Origin: Anthoceros angustus
Lineage: Eukaryota; Streptophyta; Anthocerotopsida; Anthocerotales; Anthocerotaceae
Direction of reading: 5' to 3'
Length of the DNA stretch: 64,000 nucleotides
NCBI GenBank assembly: GCA_010909165.1
Contig: VJWM01000187.1
Coordinates: forward strand, 186,001 to 250,000
In this document: positions 31,561 through 43,175 of the stretch, in pieces
Position numbering within the stretch: position 1 is the stretch's first letter
Layout of the letters: every line of letters starts with the position of its first letter
Program-made: the position numbers and the translations under genes
The notes under the pieces: generated by a model
What the model was told of the DNA's origin: nothing
Seen by the model: only the letters and a program-made list of their open reading frames with translations
The model's database searches: none

Positions 31561-31887
31561 GTCCGACGGAGTGGTCCGGTCGAGGTCCGACGGAGTGGTC
31601 CGGTCGAGGTCCGACGGAGTGGTCCGGTCGAGGTCCGACGGAGTGGTCCGGTCGAGGTCCGACGGAGTGGTCCGGTCGAGGTCCGACGGAGTGGTCCGGT
31701 CGAGGTCCGACGGAGTGGTCCGGTCGAGGTCCGACGGAGTGGTCCGGTCGAGGTCCGACGGAGTGGTCCGGTCGAGGTCCGACGGAGTAGTCCGGCCGAG
31801 CGGCGTTCGACGGAGTGAGTCCGGCCGAGCGGCGTTCGACGGAGTGAGTCCGGCCGAGCGGCGTTCGACGGAGTCAGTCCGGCCGAG
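31561..31887. repeat. Minisatellite: ten 24-bp units followed by three 29-bp units
   Basis: Ten perfect-period 24-bp units (gtccgacggagtggtccggt + cgag), the last with two changes, cover 31561-31800. Three 29-bp relatives beginning cggcgttcgacggagt follow at 31801-31887. Because 24 is divisible by three it produces repetitive frames on both strands (RRSGPVEV on plus, LRRTSTGP on minus). Confidence 0.95.
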
Positions 31888-32189
31888 CGGTTACCATGAT
31901 CCAGGGTTAAGGTACATACATAGGTGGGTAGATTAGGGTGTTGGGGATATAAAAGGGAGGCCCGGCGTGCAAGAGAGGAGGCTATCCCGGGTACCATCTT
32001 CGCGCTCCGTGTGCTCTTGCCTTCCGTGCTCGAGGAGCGGAGTGAGTTCCTGCGTCACCGTGCAGGATTAATTGGTGGTAGAGGGATGTGTTTAGAGCTC
32101 AGTGACGAGCTCCGCCAACACGCTTGATGGGTGCAGACCGGGGTCGGACTGAGCTCGGGAGGTGCTCGCGGTGATTTCTCGGGTGCGGG

Positions 32190-32500
32190 ACTAACCTTGG
32201 AGGCTGGAGCGGAGGTTGTGGGGTTGCGGTGTGAAGCTACTTCTCCATGAGCGTGAAGCGGCCCGGAGGGATTAGGGCGCTTGGGGTGACTCAGGCGGAA
32301 GCCATCCTTGGAGGCTGGAGCGGAGGCTGGAGTTGCGGTGTGAAGCTACTTCTCCATGAGCGTGAAGCGGAGGAGGCGAGGAGGCGCTTGGGGTGACTCA
32401 GGCGGAAGCCATCCTTGGAGGTCTGGAGCGGAGGCTGTGGAGTTGCGGTGTGAAGCTACTTCTCCATGAGCGTGAAGCGGAGGAGGCGAGGAGGCGGAGT
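32190..32500. repeat. 109-bp tandem repeat inside the insertion (about three units)
   Basis: The phrase ctacttctccatgagcgtga occurs near 32237, 32346 and 32456, with ggcggaagccatccttggag between. A diverged second set lies near 33505-33830 in the duplicated copy. Confidence 0.85.
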
Positions 32501-32923
32501 TGCAGTGTGAATACATCGGCGTGTTGGTCTTTTGTGACTACTAGCCGGGATGGATAAGGGAGGAGGGTCGCGTTACGGCGTGTGTGTTGAGGTGGAGTTG
32601 TGTGGTCCGACGGAGTGAGTCCGGCCGAGGTCCGGTGGTTGCGTGTGGTCCGACGGAGGCAGCGTCGTTAAACTGTTCGGTAATCTTGGAGAAACCCAGG
32701 CGGGGTTTGTGGGAGGTCCGGTGGTTGCGTGTGGTCCGACGAGTTGTGGAGGGCACACACTTAGGGTTGTGGAGCCGGACCCAACATGATGAAGTCCGTT
32801 CGGTGGCGGTTGTAGAGCTCGAGGCAGAATAAGCACGAGACCATTCCCTTGGGAACGGACTCCTTCCTACAACGACACGGGATTGTGCGCGCCCGGCTGG
32901 CCATCAGCAAAAGTCGCGCCACA

Positions 32924-33294
32924 CCCCTATAGCCAAGTGGTGATGGTCCGAGTTTTGCAAGTCTATCAAAAGAACAACGTGTGCAGAGGGCCGAGGAGAT
33001 CAGCACAAACCCCATGGTCAACCTTAAGGAGGCTCAACGATCCTTCAAGGGAGACTTGCGGAGGTGAGGTCACATGACGACCTTCAAGGAGGACATCCAA
33101 CAAGCTGTTGGGCATCAAGCAGCCATCGGAGGCCCAAACTGCAGGCAACAAATTTGAGAAATGAGCGTTAAGAGAGTCTAGGAGTCCAATATCTTTGCCG
33201 ACCCCTTGAGAACTTTGTGCAAGATAAGATGCTTTCAAGGTTAGGCTAGGTCGGTGTTGAAGAGAGCTAAGAGCCGAGAGGAGAGTTGAGAGGA
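32924..33294. repeat. R block R0, right part
   Basis: Resumes at cccctatagccaagtggtg and continues through catggtcaaccttaaggagg and caaatttgagaaatgagcgt to a short GAGAGCC-type tract. It then passes directly into the second copy of the duplication. Confidence 0.8.
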
Positions 33295-34246
33295 GGCTAT
33301 CCGGGTACCATCTTCGCGCTCCGTGTGCTCTTGCCTTCCGTGCTCGAGGAGCGGAGTGAGTTCCTGCGTCACCGTGCAGGATTAATTGGTGGTAGAGGGA
33401 TGTGTTTAGAGCTCTGGTGACGAGCTCCGCCAACACGCTTGATGGGTGCAGACCGGGGTCGGACCTGAGCTCAGGAGGTGCTCGCGGGTGATTTCTCGGG
33501 TGCGAGACTAACCTTGGAGGCTGCTGGAACGGAGGCTGTGGGGTTGCAGGCTGCGAAGCCACTTCTCCGCAGAACGTGAAGCAGCCGGAAGGGATTAGGA
33601 GGCGCTTGGGGTGACCCTGCTGGGCGGAAGCCATCCTTGAGGCTGGAGCGGAGGCATGGAGTTGTGTGAAGCTACTTCTCCATGAGCGTGAAGCGGCGGA
33701 GGGATTAGGGCGCTTGGGGTGACTCTGGGCGGAAGCCATCCTTGGAGGTCTGGAGCGGAGGCATGGAGTTGCAGTGAAGCTACTTCTCCATGAGCGTGAA
33801 GCGGAGGAGGCGAGGAGGCGACTGGTGTGAATACATCGGCGTGTTGGTGCTGTGACTACTAGCTGGGGATGGATAAGGGAGGAGGGTCGCGTTACGGCGT
33901 GTGTGTTGAGGTGGAGTTGTGGCCAGACAGAATTGAGGAGCGCTGGAGCGCTGGAGTACGCAGACTGACGGAGGAACGCGTCGTTAAACCTGTTCCGGTA
34001 GTACTGGAGAAACCCGGGCGGGGTTTGTGGGGAGGTCCGGTGGTTGCGCGTGTGGTCCGGTCGGTCCGAGTTGTGGAGGGCACACACTTAGGGTTGTGGA
34101 GCCGACCCAACATGATGAAGTCCGTTCGGAGTGAGTCCGGCGGCGTTGTAGAGCTCGAGGCGAGAATAAGCGAGACCATTCCCTTGGGAACGGACTCCTT
34201 CCTACAACGACACGGATTGTGCGCTGGCCATCGGCAAGAAAGTCGC

Positions 34247-34671
34247 GCCACACCCCTATAGCCAAGTGGTGATGGTCCGAGTTTTGCAAGTCTATCAAAA
34301 GAACAACGTGTGCGGGCCGAGGAGATCGGCAAACCCCATGGTCAACCTTAAGGAGGCTCAACGATCCTTCAAGGGAGACTTGGAGGTGAGGTCACATGGC
34401 GACCTTCAAGGAGGACATCCAACAAGCTGGGCATCAAAGCAGCCATCGGAGGCCCAAACTGCAGGCAACAAATTTGAGAAATGAAGCGTTAAGAGAGTCT
34501 AGGAGTCCAATATCTTTGCCGACCCCTTGAGAACTTTGTGCAAGATAAGATGCTTTCAAGGTTAGGCTAGGTCGGTGTTGAGAGAGCTAAGAGCCGAGAG
34601 GAGAGTTGAGGAGGCGAGGAGGCGAGGAGGCGAGGAGGCGAGAGGTAGCCGCCTTCTCAATTCGGCACAAC
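34247..34671. repeat. R block R0', with GAGGCGAG microsatellite
   Basis: Second copy of the R block produced by the 1.31-kb duplication. Its microsatellite has become a gaggcgaggaggcgag run. It is followed by the first complete glucanase promoter block (34672-34924). Confidence 0.8.
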
Positions 34672-36060
34672 GGCATTTGTTTTTTATGTTTGTTGTTCAA
34701 TGTCCGCCGTGGTTTCCTCGACAATTTCAAACTTATTGGTGGAAAAGATTAAACATCCAAGCTTGAGCAAATCGCACTACTATATAGGATTTTACATCTA
34801 TCGAGATTAGGTTCATACATATCGAGGTTATGTCAACTCAAAAGTCTATATATGGAGGAAGGCTCCCATGGACTAAACATTATATTAAGCTAGTCATACC
34901 GTGTGCATTCGATCTTGATAGAAAATGGAACTTCTAGCTTCTCAAGTCTTGTTTATAGTTTTGGTGTCTTTTGTTATACTTTGTAACAAACCCATGCCAA
35001 GACATGCATCACGTCATGGATGGAAAACTCGTAGCCTTCTCCAAGATTGTAAGTGAAGTACTATCCTCAAACATTCTTTAGGTGTATCGTCTAAATTTGG
35101 GATTTGTTGGAGTTCATTGGTGGATCCGTTTACTCTTTGCAGCGGATCGTAAGATGGGGTAAACTATGGCCAGCTTGGAGATCATTTACCACCTCCTTGA
35201 GAGGTTGTTCGGTGGCTTGGGACATTGGACATTGGGCACGCGTCAAAATATTCACTACAATTCCGCCATCATTCAAGCCTTTGCAAATTCAGTGCAACTT
35301 TCTATCATGGTGCCCAATAATGAGGTGAGGCTAGCTAGCAATGAGCAAACCGCAGCAGTGCAAAACAATGTGGTAGCATTTCCTTGACCAATATTGCCAT
35401 GATTTTGGTCGGTAATGAAATACTATCCTACTCGACGCAGAGAACAAGGCATTATGGACCCAAATAGTCCCGCTATGCAAAATGTCCAAGTAAGTTCTCA
35501 TGTCTTTTGCATCACTTGAAATCATATTTTCTAGACGATAAGAATACTAATGTCTTTTGTCTCTTTGATGCTCATTAGTAACTCATGGCCTTGGCGATCA
35601 AATCAAAGTATCGACTTGTCTAGCATTTGATGCCTTAAATGTTTCATATCCACCTTGACAAGTGTTTTCGTGAGGACATCATAGATTACGTCATCAAACC
35701 TCTATTGAGTTTTTGGACTCTACTTCCTCACCTTTTATGCTCAATGTATATCCATATTTCGCTTATGCATCGATCCCACGCATATATCCTTAGAATATGC
35801 TACTTTTGGGAATAATGCAACATCCGCTTCGATGGGTCATTAGTATATCATAATGTGCTTGATGCGCGATTAGATGCATTTACCATGCTATGATCTCGTA
35901 GGTTTTCATCCGTTAATATCCAAATATCGAAAGGATGGCCTTGAGGTGGTGAGAACACAATCGGTGCAAACATAGAAACCGCAGCTTCATATAATCGAGG
36001 CTGGTGCAAAAGATGATGGCATCGGAAGGCACGCCATTGAGACCTAATGAGTATATCCAA
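34672..36060 (+). pseudogene. GH17-X8 glucanase copy 1 with promoter, 5' part only
   Basis: Promoter block 34672-34924 has a CTATATATGG box about 65 bp before the ATG at 34925. Exon 1 (34925-35048) encodes a signal peptide (MELLASQVLFIVLVSFV). Exon 2 (from 35143) begins SDRKMG and should read VNYGQLGDHLPPPER, but one G is missing after ATGGGG. It continues with IIQAFANSVQLSIMVPNNEV and the VGNE catalytic Glu region. Exon 3 starts at 35579 (THGLGDQIKVSTCLAFDAL). The copy breaks off in exon 3 at 36060, where it joins intron 1 of another copy. Confidence 0.85.
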
Positions 36061-37646
36061 ACATTCTTTAGGTGTATCGTCTAAATTTGGGATTTGTTGG
36101 AGTTCATTGGTGGATCCGTTTACTCTTGCTGGATCGTAAGATGGGGTAAACTATGGCCAGCTTGAGATCATTTACCACCTCCTTGAGAGGTTGTTCGTGG
36201 CTTGGGACATTGGACATTGGGCACAAAATATTCGACTACAATTCCGCCATCATTCAAGCCTTTGCAAATTCAGTGCAACTTTCTATCATGGTGCCCAATA
36301 ATGAGGTGAGGCTAGCTAGCAATGAGCAAACCGCAGCTTCATATAATCGAGGCTGGTGCAAAACAATGTGGTAGCATTTCCTTGACCAATATTGCCATGA
36401 TTTTGGTGTAATGAAATACTATCCTACTCGACGCAGAACAAGGCATTATGGACCCAAATAGTCCCGCTATGCAAAATGTCCACAAGTAAGTTCTCATGTC
36501 TTTGCATCACTTGAAATCATATTTTCTAGACGACGATATAAGAATACTAATGTCTTTTGTCTCTTTGATGCTTCATTAGTAACTCATGGCCTTGGCGATC
36601 AAATCAAAGTATCGACTTGTCTAGCATTTGATGCCTTAAATGTTTCATATCCACCTTCAGCAAGTGTTTTCGTGAGGACATCATAGATTCCGCCATCAAA
36701 CCTCTATTGAGTTTTTGGACTCTACTTCCTCACCTTTTATGCTCAATGTATATCCATATTTCGCTTATGCATCGATCCCACGCATATATCCTTAGAATAT
36801 GCTACTTTTGGGAATAATGCAACATCCGCTTCGATGGGTCATTAGTATATCATAATGTGCTTGATGCGCAGCTTAGATGCATTTACCATGCTATGATCTC
36901 GTAGGTTTTCATCCGTTAATATCCAAATATCGAAACAGGATGGCCTTCGTGGAGGTGGTGAGAACACAATCGGTGCAAACATAGAAACCGCAGCTTCATA
37001 TAATCGAGGCTGGTGCAAAAGATGATGGCATCGGAAGGCACGCCATTGAGACCTAATGAGTATATCCAAACATTCATTTTGCTCTCTTTAATGAAGATTT
37101 AAAATCGGAGCCGATCTGAGCAACATTTTGGAGCATTTTATCGGATAAAAGTCCAGGTTTATGCTCTAGATTGGACTGGTCAAACAACCAATTACAATGA
37201 TCCACCCGCTAACTCAAGTATGGTACCATTATGGTGTGTAGCAAATCCAATCGCATCACCAAGAACTTCAAAAGGTATACTCTTTGCATGCGGTTCGGGA
37301 GTGATTGATTGCAAGCCCATTCAAGTAGGGGTGCTTGTTTGGATCAAATAATGTTCAAGCCCATGCTTCATGGGCCTTCGACTCATATTGGGCATTGGGA
37401 ACAATTTACGGAGCCAAGGACACATGTGACTTTAACAAAACTATACTTACTTTATTGATCCAAGTAAGTTCTCAATTCCTTTATGTAATCACTTATTTTA
37501 TGATGCATTGAATATATTATTGAGTTTTTATTTTATTTTATTACTAACAATATCTACAAATTATAGGCACATCAAGTTGTATCTATCCTCATCCGATTGG
37601 CAATGCTCCTCTCACTACGACCTCAACTTCATATCCAGTCCTTTAG
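36061..37646 (+). pseudogene. GH17-X8 glucanase copy 1b, lacking exon 1
   Basis: Begins within intron 1 (acattctttaggtgtatcg) and then has exons 2 to 4 with their introns, ending at the stop at 37644-37646. Exon 2 contains a foreign patch of about 17 bp at 36331-36350 that belongs to exon 3. X8 residues (VIDCKPIQVG, DPNN-equivalent) are visible in shifted frames. No promoter or start codon. Confidence 0.85.
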
Positions 37647-37984
37647 ATCTATATATATCTATGATGTTTTCTCGTGTTCATGATAACACGTACAAACTTT
37701 TAGAATTGTTGCTCATGTAACTCTTGAGTTTGGTTGTTCTAGTTAGAGCTATTCTATTTCCTATGTTCCAACTCTTTTAGGTTGGCTGTTTTAGTTGGAA
37801 TAATTCTATTGATATATTTTATTACATTATTCTATTTACGTATCTCCAAGACCTTGCGTCCTATGTGACCGCACACCGGCTTTATCTTCACACCTTGATG
37901 GTGGCGGTGGTACCGCATTCATGATGCTTTAGAAATATTGTTACAACACATACATCTAAAACATAGAAGAGACATCGAATCGAG

Positions 37985-39010
37985 TGCATGAAAGAAATTA
38001 TGGACGAGAAAGTCGCACTCCATACAAGTCTTTATGCCTATGATTTTGAGAATGTAGCTCATCACGACTAGAAAGCTATGCACCATCCGCCTTGTGTCCA
38101 CCAGTTTGACTGCTTCCATGCCCTCGCTCTTTTCTTCACTTTGCATCCATGCCGCATAAAATCTTTCTTTTCAAGCATCAACGCTTCATGGAAAGCAAGG
38201 CGTCCCACCTCCACATTGCTCCACTTTCGACAAAGCACCCGGCGTGCACATCATGCTTTCCTCTCTCATTCTATGGACCAAGTCGAAGATCGCCTCACTC
38301 TCCCTTGACAATAGCACGCAATGAGGCGTTCCAGTCACAAGGCTTTTTTCAGACAACGTATCAAACACTTGTTGTGCGTCAACAAGGCTCCCAAGCTTCC
38401 CCTACTTGTTAGTCAAATTGTCAGGTTGGTTTACAGGCCTTGTTCTAGTATCTGAACATGTACGTGCCTTCCAAGATGCAGAGCTGCTACGTTTGCGCAT
38501 ATATGCTTGGAGAATGTTGAGGAATCAGGTACCGCCATGCCTTCAAGCTTGTAGCATACCCCTGTTGAAAGGAAGGTCTTCCTGCGGACCCCCTGCCCTC
38601 CTTATAGGCACGGGTCCAAGTCACCACATCTTTTTGACCAAGTCCATCAAAAGCTCTCCGCACCCATAGTACTGCCCTCCTCATAGGCACGGGTCCAAGT
38701 CACCACATCTTTTGACCAAGTCCATCAAAACATCTCCGCACCCATAGTACTGGCCTCCCTTGTGTGTGGTCTTCGCCCGAGATTACCCGTTGATAAAACT
38801 TAAAGTCGTGCCCAAACTTTCCGCCAATGTATAGTGATAAAGGACACGGTCCTCAAATGTCGTGAACGCATCTTTGGTGAGTTTGAAGGATAAGTTGCAC
38901 ATGAGTTTGGAGGATAAGCGGTGGACACTCATCTCAGCTCTAAAATCTCCATAGAAAAACAGCGCACAAAACTATCCCGGAGCTTGTCACGGCTAGGAAA
39001 TATGACCGAG
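37985..39010 (-). pseudogene. PPR-E+ segment P1
   Basis: Minus-strand frames show FDGLGQKDVVTWTRAY (a PPR L-type motif), LEGMA- and RHVH-type pieces and FDTLSEKSLVTG. A local duplication of about 75-90 bp (ataggcacgggtccaagtca, near 38604 and 38684) lies in it. Reading frames are broken by indels. Confidence 0.75.
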
Positions 39011-39514
39011 CAAGGTAATCAACCAACTAATGCCAAACAAACCGAGACTAGTAAGAGCGGGCGGACAAGCCCCTATAGCCAAGTGGTGATGGTCCGAGTT
39101 TTGCAAGTCTATCAAAAGAACAACGTGTGCGGAGGGCCGAGGAGATCGGCAAACCCCATGGTCAACCTTAAGGAGGCTCAGCGATCCTTCAAGGGAGACT
39201 TGCGGAGGTGAGGTCACATGGCGACCTTCAAGGAGGACATCCAACAACTGGGCATCAAGCAGCCATCGGAGGCCCAAGCACGGGCAACAAATTTGAGAAA
39301 TGAGCGTTAAGAGAGTCTAGGAGTCCAATATCTTTGCCGACCCTTGGAGAACTTTGTGCAGATAAGGCGGTTTTCAAGGTTAGGCTAGGTCGGTGTTGAA
39401 GAGAGCTAAGAGTCGAGAGCCGAGAGTGAGCCGAGAGTTGAGAGTTGAGAGCGAGAGGAGAGCCGAGAGTGAGAGCCGAGAGCGAGAGGTAGCCTGCCTT
39501 CTCAATTGACTGTG
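39011..39514. repeat. R block R1
   Basis: Complete R block with a long GAGAGCC/GAGAGTT tract (about 39400-39490). It is followed by a promoter block (39515-39754) that loses its glucanase and joins PPR sequence. Confidence 0.85.
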
Positions 39515-39988
39515 ACATTTGTTTTTATGTTTGTTGTTCAATGTCCGCCGTGGTTTCCTCCTCGACAATTTCAAACTTATTGGTGGAAAAGATTAAACAT
39601 CCAAGCTTGAGCAAATCGCACTACTATATAGGATTTTACATCTATCGAGATTAGGTTCATACATATCGAGGTTATGTCAACTCAAAAGTCTATATGGAGG
39701 AAGGCTCCATGGACTAAACATTATATTAAGCTAGTCATACCGTGCATTGGTCTTGACAGATTACCCGTTGATAAAACTTAAAGTCGTGCCCAAACTTTCC
39801 GCCAATGTATAGTGATAAAGGACACGGTCCTCAAATGTCGTGAGCATCTTTGGTGAGTTTGAAGGATAAGTTGCACATGAGTTTGGAGGATAAGCATGGA
39901 CACTCATCTCGTGCTCTAAAATCTCCATAGAAAAACAGCGCACAAAACTATCCTGGAGCTTGTCACCGACGGCTAGGAAATAGTGAAG
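39515..39988. other. Chimera: glucanase promoter fused to 5' part of PPR segment (P1b)
   Basis: Promoter sequence runs to gcattggtcttga, which then continues as the PPR segment (cagattacccgttgataaaa) instead of tagaaaatgg and the glucanase ATG. The two parents share gtcttga at the joint. PPR-derived sequence occupies about 39755-39988 and its minus-strand frame reads FEDRVLYHYTLAESLGTTLS. Confidence 0.85.
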
Positions 39989-40464
39989 CAAGGTAATCAA
40001 CCAACTAATGCCAAACAAACCGAGACTAGTAAGAGCGGGCGGACAAGCCCCTATAGCCAAGTGGTGATGGTCCGAGTTTTGCAAGTCTATCAAAAGAACA
40101 ACGTGTGCGGAGGAGATCGGCTAAACCCCATGGTCAACCTTAAGGAGGCTCAACGATCCTTCAAGGGAGACTTGCGGAGGTGAGGTCACATGACGACCTT
40201 CAAGGAGGACATCCAACAATGGGCATCAAAAGCAGCCATCGGAGGCCCAAGCTGCGGGCAACAAATTTGAGAAATGAACGTTAAGAGAGTCTAGGAGTCC
40301 AATATCTTTGCCGACCCTTGAGAGGCTTTTCAAGGTTAGGCTAGGTCGGTGTTGAAGAGAGCTAAGAGTCGAGAGCCGAGAGTGAGAGCCGAGAGTTGAG
40401 AGTTGAGAGGTGAGGCGAGGAGGCGAGAGGAGGCGAGAGGTAGCCCGCCTTCTCAATTCGCACA
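39989..40464. repeat. R block R1b
   Basis: Second R block directly after the P1b chimera, with a shortened middle (the gagaactttgtgcag phrase is missing) and its own GA-type tract. Confidence 0.85.
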
Positions 40465-41078
40465 ACGGCATTTGTTTTTATGTTTGTTGTTCAATGTCCG
40501 CCGTGGTTTCCTCCGACAATTTCAAACTTATTGGTGGAAAAGATTAAACATCCAAGCTTGAGCAAATCGCACTACTATATAGGATTTTACATCTATCGAG
40601 ATTAGGTTCATACATATCGAGGTTATGTCAACTCAAAAGTCTATATATGGAGGAAGGCTCCATGGACTAAACATTATATTAAGCTAGTCATACCGTGCAT
40701 TCGTCTTGATAGAAAATGGAACTTCTAGCTTCTCAAGTCTTGTTTATAGTTTTGGTGTCTTTTGTTATACTTTGTAACAAACCCATGCCAAGACATGCAT
40801 CACGTCATGGATGGAAAACTCGTAGCCTTCTCCAAGATTGTAAGTGAAGTACTATCCTCAAACATTCTTTAGGTGTATCGTCTAAATTTGGGATTTGTTG
40901 GAGTTCATTGGTGGATCCGTTTACTCTTTGCAGCGGATCGTAAGATGGGGTAAACTATGGCCAGCTTGGAGATCATTTACCACCTCCTTCAGAGGTTGTT
41001 CGATGGCTTGGGACATTGGACATTGGGCACGCGTCAAAATATTCGACTACAATTCCGCCATCATTCAAGCCTTTGCAA
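40465..41078 (+). pseudogene. GH17-X8 glucanase copy 2, promoter to exon 2, truncated
   Basis: Has promoter, exon 1 from ATG 40716, intron 1 and the first part of exon 2 up to FANS. There it joins an R block (aaattcggcaaaccccatgg), so everything after IIQAFANS is gone. Confidence 0.85.
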
Positions 41079-41399
41079 ATTCGGCAAACCCCATGGTCAA
41101 CCTTAAGGAGGCTCAACGATCCTTCAAGGGAGACTTGCGGAGGTGAGGTCACATGACGACCTTCAAGGAGGACATCCAACAATGGGCATCAAACAGCCAT
41201 CGGAGGCCCAAGCTGCGGGCAACAAATTTGAGAAATGAACGTTAAGAGAGTCTAGGAGTCCAATATCTTTGCCGACCCTTGAGAACTTTGTGCAGCATAA
41301 GGCGGTTTTCAAGGTTAGGCTAGGTCGGTGTTGAGAGGTGAGTTGAGAGAGTCGAGAGCCGAGAGTGAGTCGAGGAGGTAGCCCGCCTTCTCAATTCGC
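41079..41399. repeat. R block R2, 5'-truncated
   Basis: Begins at ggcaaaccccatggtcaacc because of the junction with glucanase exon 2; ends with a short GA-type tract. Confidence 0.85.
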
Positions 41400-42154
41400 A
41401 CAACGGCATTTGTTTTTATGTTTGTTGTTCAATGTCCGCCGTGGTTTCCTCGACAATTTCAAACTTATTGGTGGAAAAGATTAAACATCCAAGCTTGAGC
41501 AAATCGCACTACTATATAGGATTTTACATCTATCGAGATTAGGTTCATACATATCGAGGTTATGTCAACTCAAAAGTCTATATATGGAGGAAGGCTCCCA
41601 TGGACTAAACATTATATTAAGCTAGTCATACCGTGCATTCATCTTGATAGAAAATGGAACTTCTAGCTTCTCAAGTCTTGTTTATAGTTTTGGTGTCTTT
41701 TGTTATACTTTGTAACAAACCCATGCCAAGACATGCATCACGTCATGGATGGAAAACTCGTAGCCTTCTCCAAGATTGTAAGTGAAGTACTATCCTCAAA
41801 CATTCTTTAGGTGTATCGTCTAAATTTGGGATTTGTTGGAGTTCATTGGTGGATCCGTTTACTCTTTGCGCGGATCGTAAGATGGGGTAAACTATGGCCA
41901 GCTTGAGATCATTTACCACCTCCTTCAGAGGTTGTTCGTGGCTTGGGACATTGGACATTGGGCACGTCAAAATATTCGACTACAATTCCGCCATCATTCA
42001 AGCCTTTGCAAATTCAGTGCAACTTTCTATCATGGTGCCCAATAATGAGGTGACAGGCTAGCTAGCAATGAGCAAAGCAGCAGACTGGTGCAAAACAATG
42101 TGGTAGCATTTCCTTGACCAATATTGCCATGATTTTGGTGGTAATGAAATACTA
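41400..42154 (+). pseudogene. GH17-X8 glucanase copy 3, promoter to exon 2, truncated
   Basis: Promoter, exon 1 (ATG 41654), intron 1 and most of exon 2. It ends at atactatcctact, which continues as PPR sequence (tgttagtcaaattgtc). The shared cctact marks the joint. The VGNE region lies immediately before the break. Confidence 0.85.
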
Positions 42155-42693
42155 TCCTACTTGTTAGTCAAATTGTCACTACAAACAGTTGGTTTGCAGG
42201 CCTTGTTCTAGTATCCGAACATGTACGTGCCTTCCAAGATGCAGTACTACGTTTGCATATATGCTTGGAGAATGTTGAGGAATCGTACCGCCATGCCTTC
42301 AAGCTTGTAGCATACCCCTGAAAGGAAGGTCTTCATGCGGACCCCTGCCCTCCTCATAGGCACGGGTCCAAGTCACCACATCTTTTGACCAAGTCCATCA
42401 AAAGCTCTCCGCACCCATAGCTGGCCTCCCTTGTGTGTGGTCTTCGGCTCGAGATTACCCGTTGATAAAACTTAAAGTCGTGCCCAAACTTTCCTGCCAA
42501 TGTATAGTGATAAAGGACCCGGTCCTCAAATGTCGTGAACGCATGCTGGTGAGTTTGAAGGATAAGTTGCACATGAGTTTGGAGGATAAGCAGCTGGACA
42601 CTCATCTCAGGCTCTAAAATCTCCATAGAAAAACAGCGCACAAAACTATCCTGGAGCTTGTCACCGACGGCCAGGAAATAGCTGACCGAGCAA
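42155..42693 (-). pseudogene. PPR-E+ segment P2, N-terminal part only
   Basis: Minus-strand frames keep FEDRVLYHYTLAGKFG and part of the RHVH region. The E+ end is missing because of the junction with glucanase exon 2. Confidence 0.75.
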
Positions 42694-43175
42694 GGTAATC
42701 AACCAACTAATGCCAAACAAACCGAGACTAGTAAGAGCGGGCGGACAAGCCCCCTATAGCCAAGTGGTGATGGTCCGAGTTTTGCAAGTCTATCAAAAGA
42801 ACAACGTGCAGAGGGCCGAGGAGATCAAAAGACAAACCCCATGGTCAACCTTAAGGAGGCTCAACGATCCTTCAAGGGAGACTTGGAGGTGAGGTCACAT
42901 GACGACCTTCAAGGAGGACATCCAACAACTGGGCATCAAGCAGCCATCGGAGGCCCAAGCACGGGCAACAAATTTGAGAAATGAGCGTTAAGAGAGTCTA
43001 GGAGTCCAATATCTTTGCCGACCCTTGAGAACTTTGTGCAGATAAGGCGGTTTTCAAGGTTAGGCTAGGTCGGTGTTGAAGAGAGCTAAGAGTCGAGAGA
43101 GCGAGAGTTGAGAGCGAGAGGAGAGCCGAGAGCCGAGAGCCGAGGCGAGGAGGTAGCCCGCCTTCTCAATTCGCA
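42694..43175. repeat. R block R3
   Basis: Complete block. It has a tcaaaagaca variant after gaggagat that also occurs in R7 and R7b, showing shared ancestry. Confidence 0.85.

Larger units (their letters stand above)
31384..32923. mobile_element. Insertion of about 1.54 kb in R block R0
   Basis: Comparison with uninterrupted R blocks shows extra sequence between gacaagcccc and tatagccaag. CCCC borders both sides and could be a 4-bp target duplication. The ends are ttgtggagtgcc at the left and a right end whose complement begins tgtggcgcgac, a weak imperfect terminal inverted repeat. It contains a 24-bp minisatellite, a TATA-like gatataaaag (31946-31955) and a 109-bp tandem repeat, but no transposase or RT frame. 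It may be a non-autonomous element; the class is uncertain. Confidence 0.55.
31981..34610. repeat. Direct duplication of about 1.31 kb spanning insertion and R block
   Basis: The block beginning ggctatcc(c)gggtaccatc starts at 31981 and again at 33295. Each copy runs through the 109-bp repeats, the region around tccttcctacaacgacacgg, the insertion's right end and the rest of the R block. Copy 2 therefore carries its own insertion/R-block boundary near 34247, proving the duplication came after the insertion. The copies differ by many small indels. Confidence 0.85.

Noticed and set aside
31464-31997. 178-codon minus-strand frame with repeated LRRTSTGP
   Set aside because: It is the translation of a 24-bp minisatellite; both strands are open for arithmetic reasons and there is no domain or promoter context.
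33869-34261. 130-codon plus-strand frame in the duplicated insertion
   Set aside because: Translation of non-coding insertion sequence; the other copy of the duplication has the frame broken in several places and no domain is visible.
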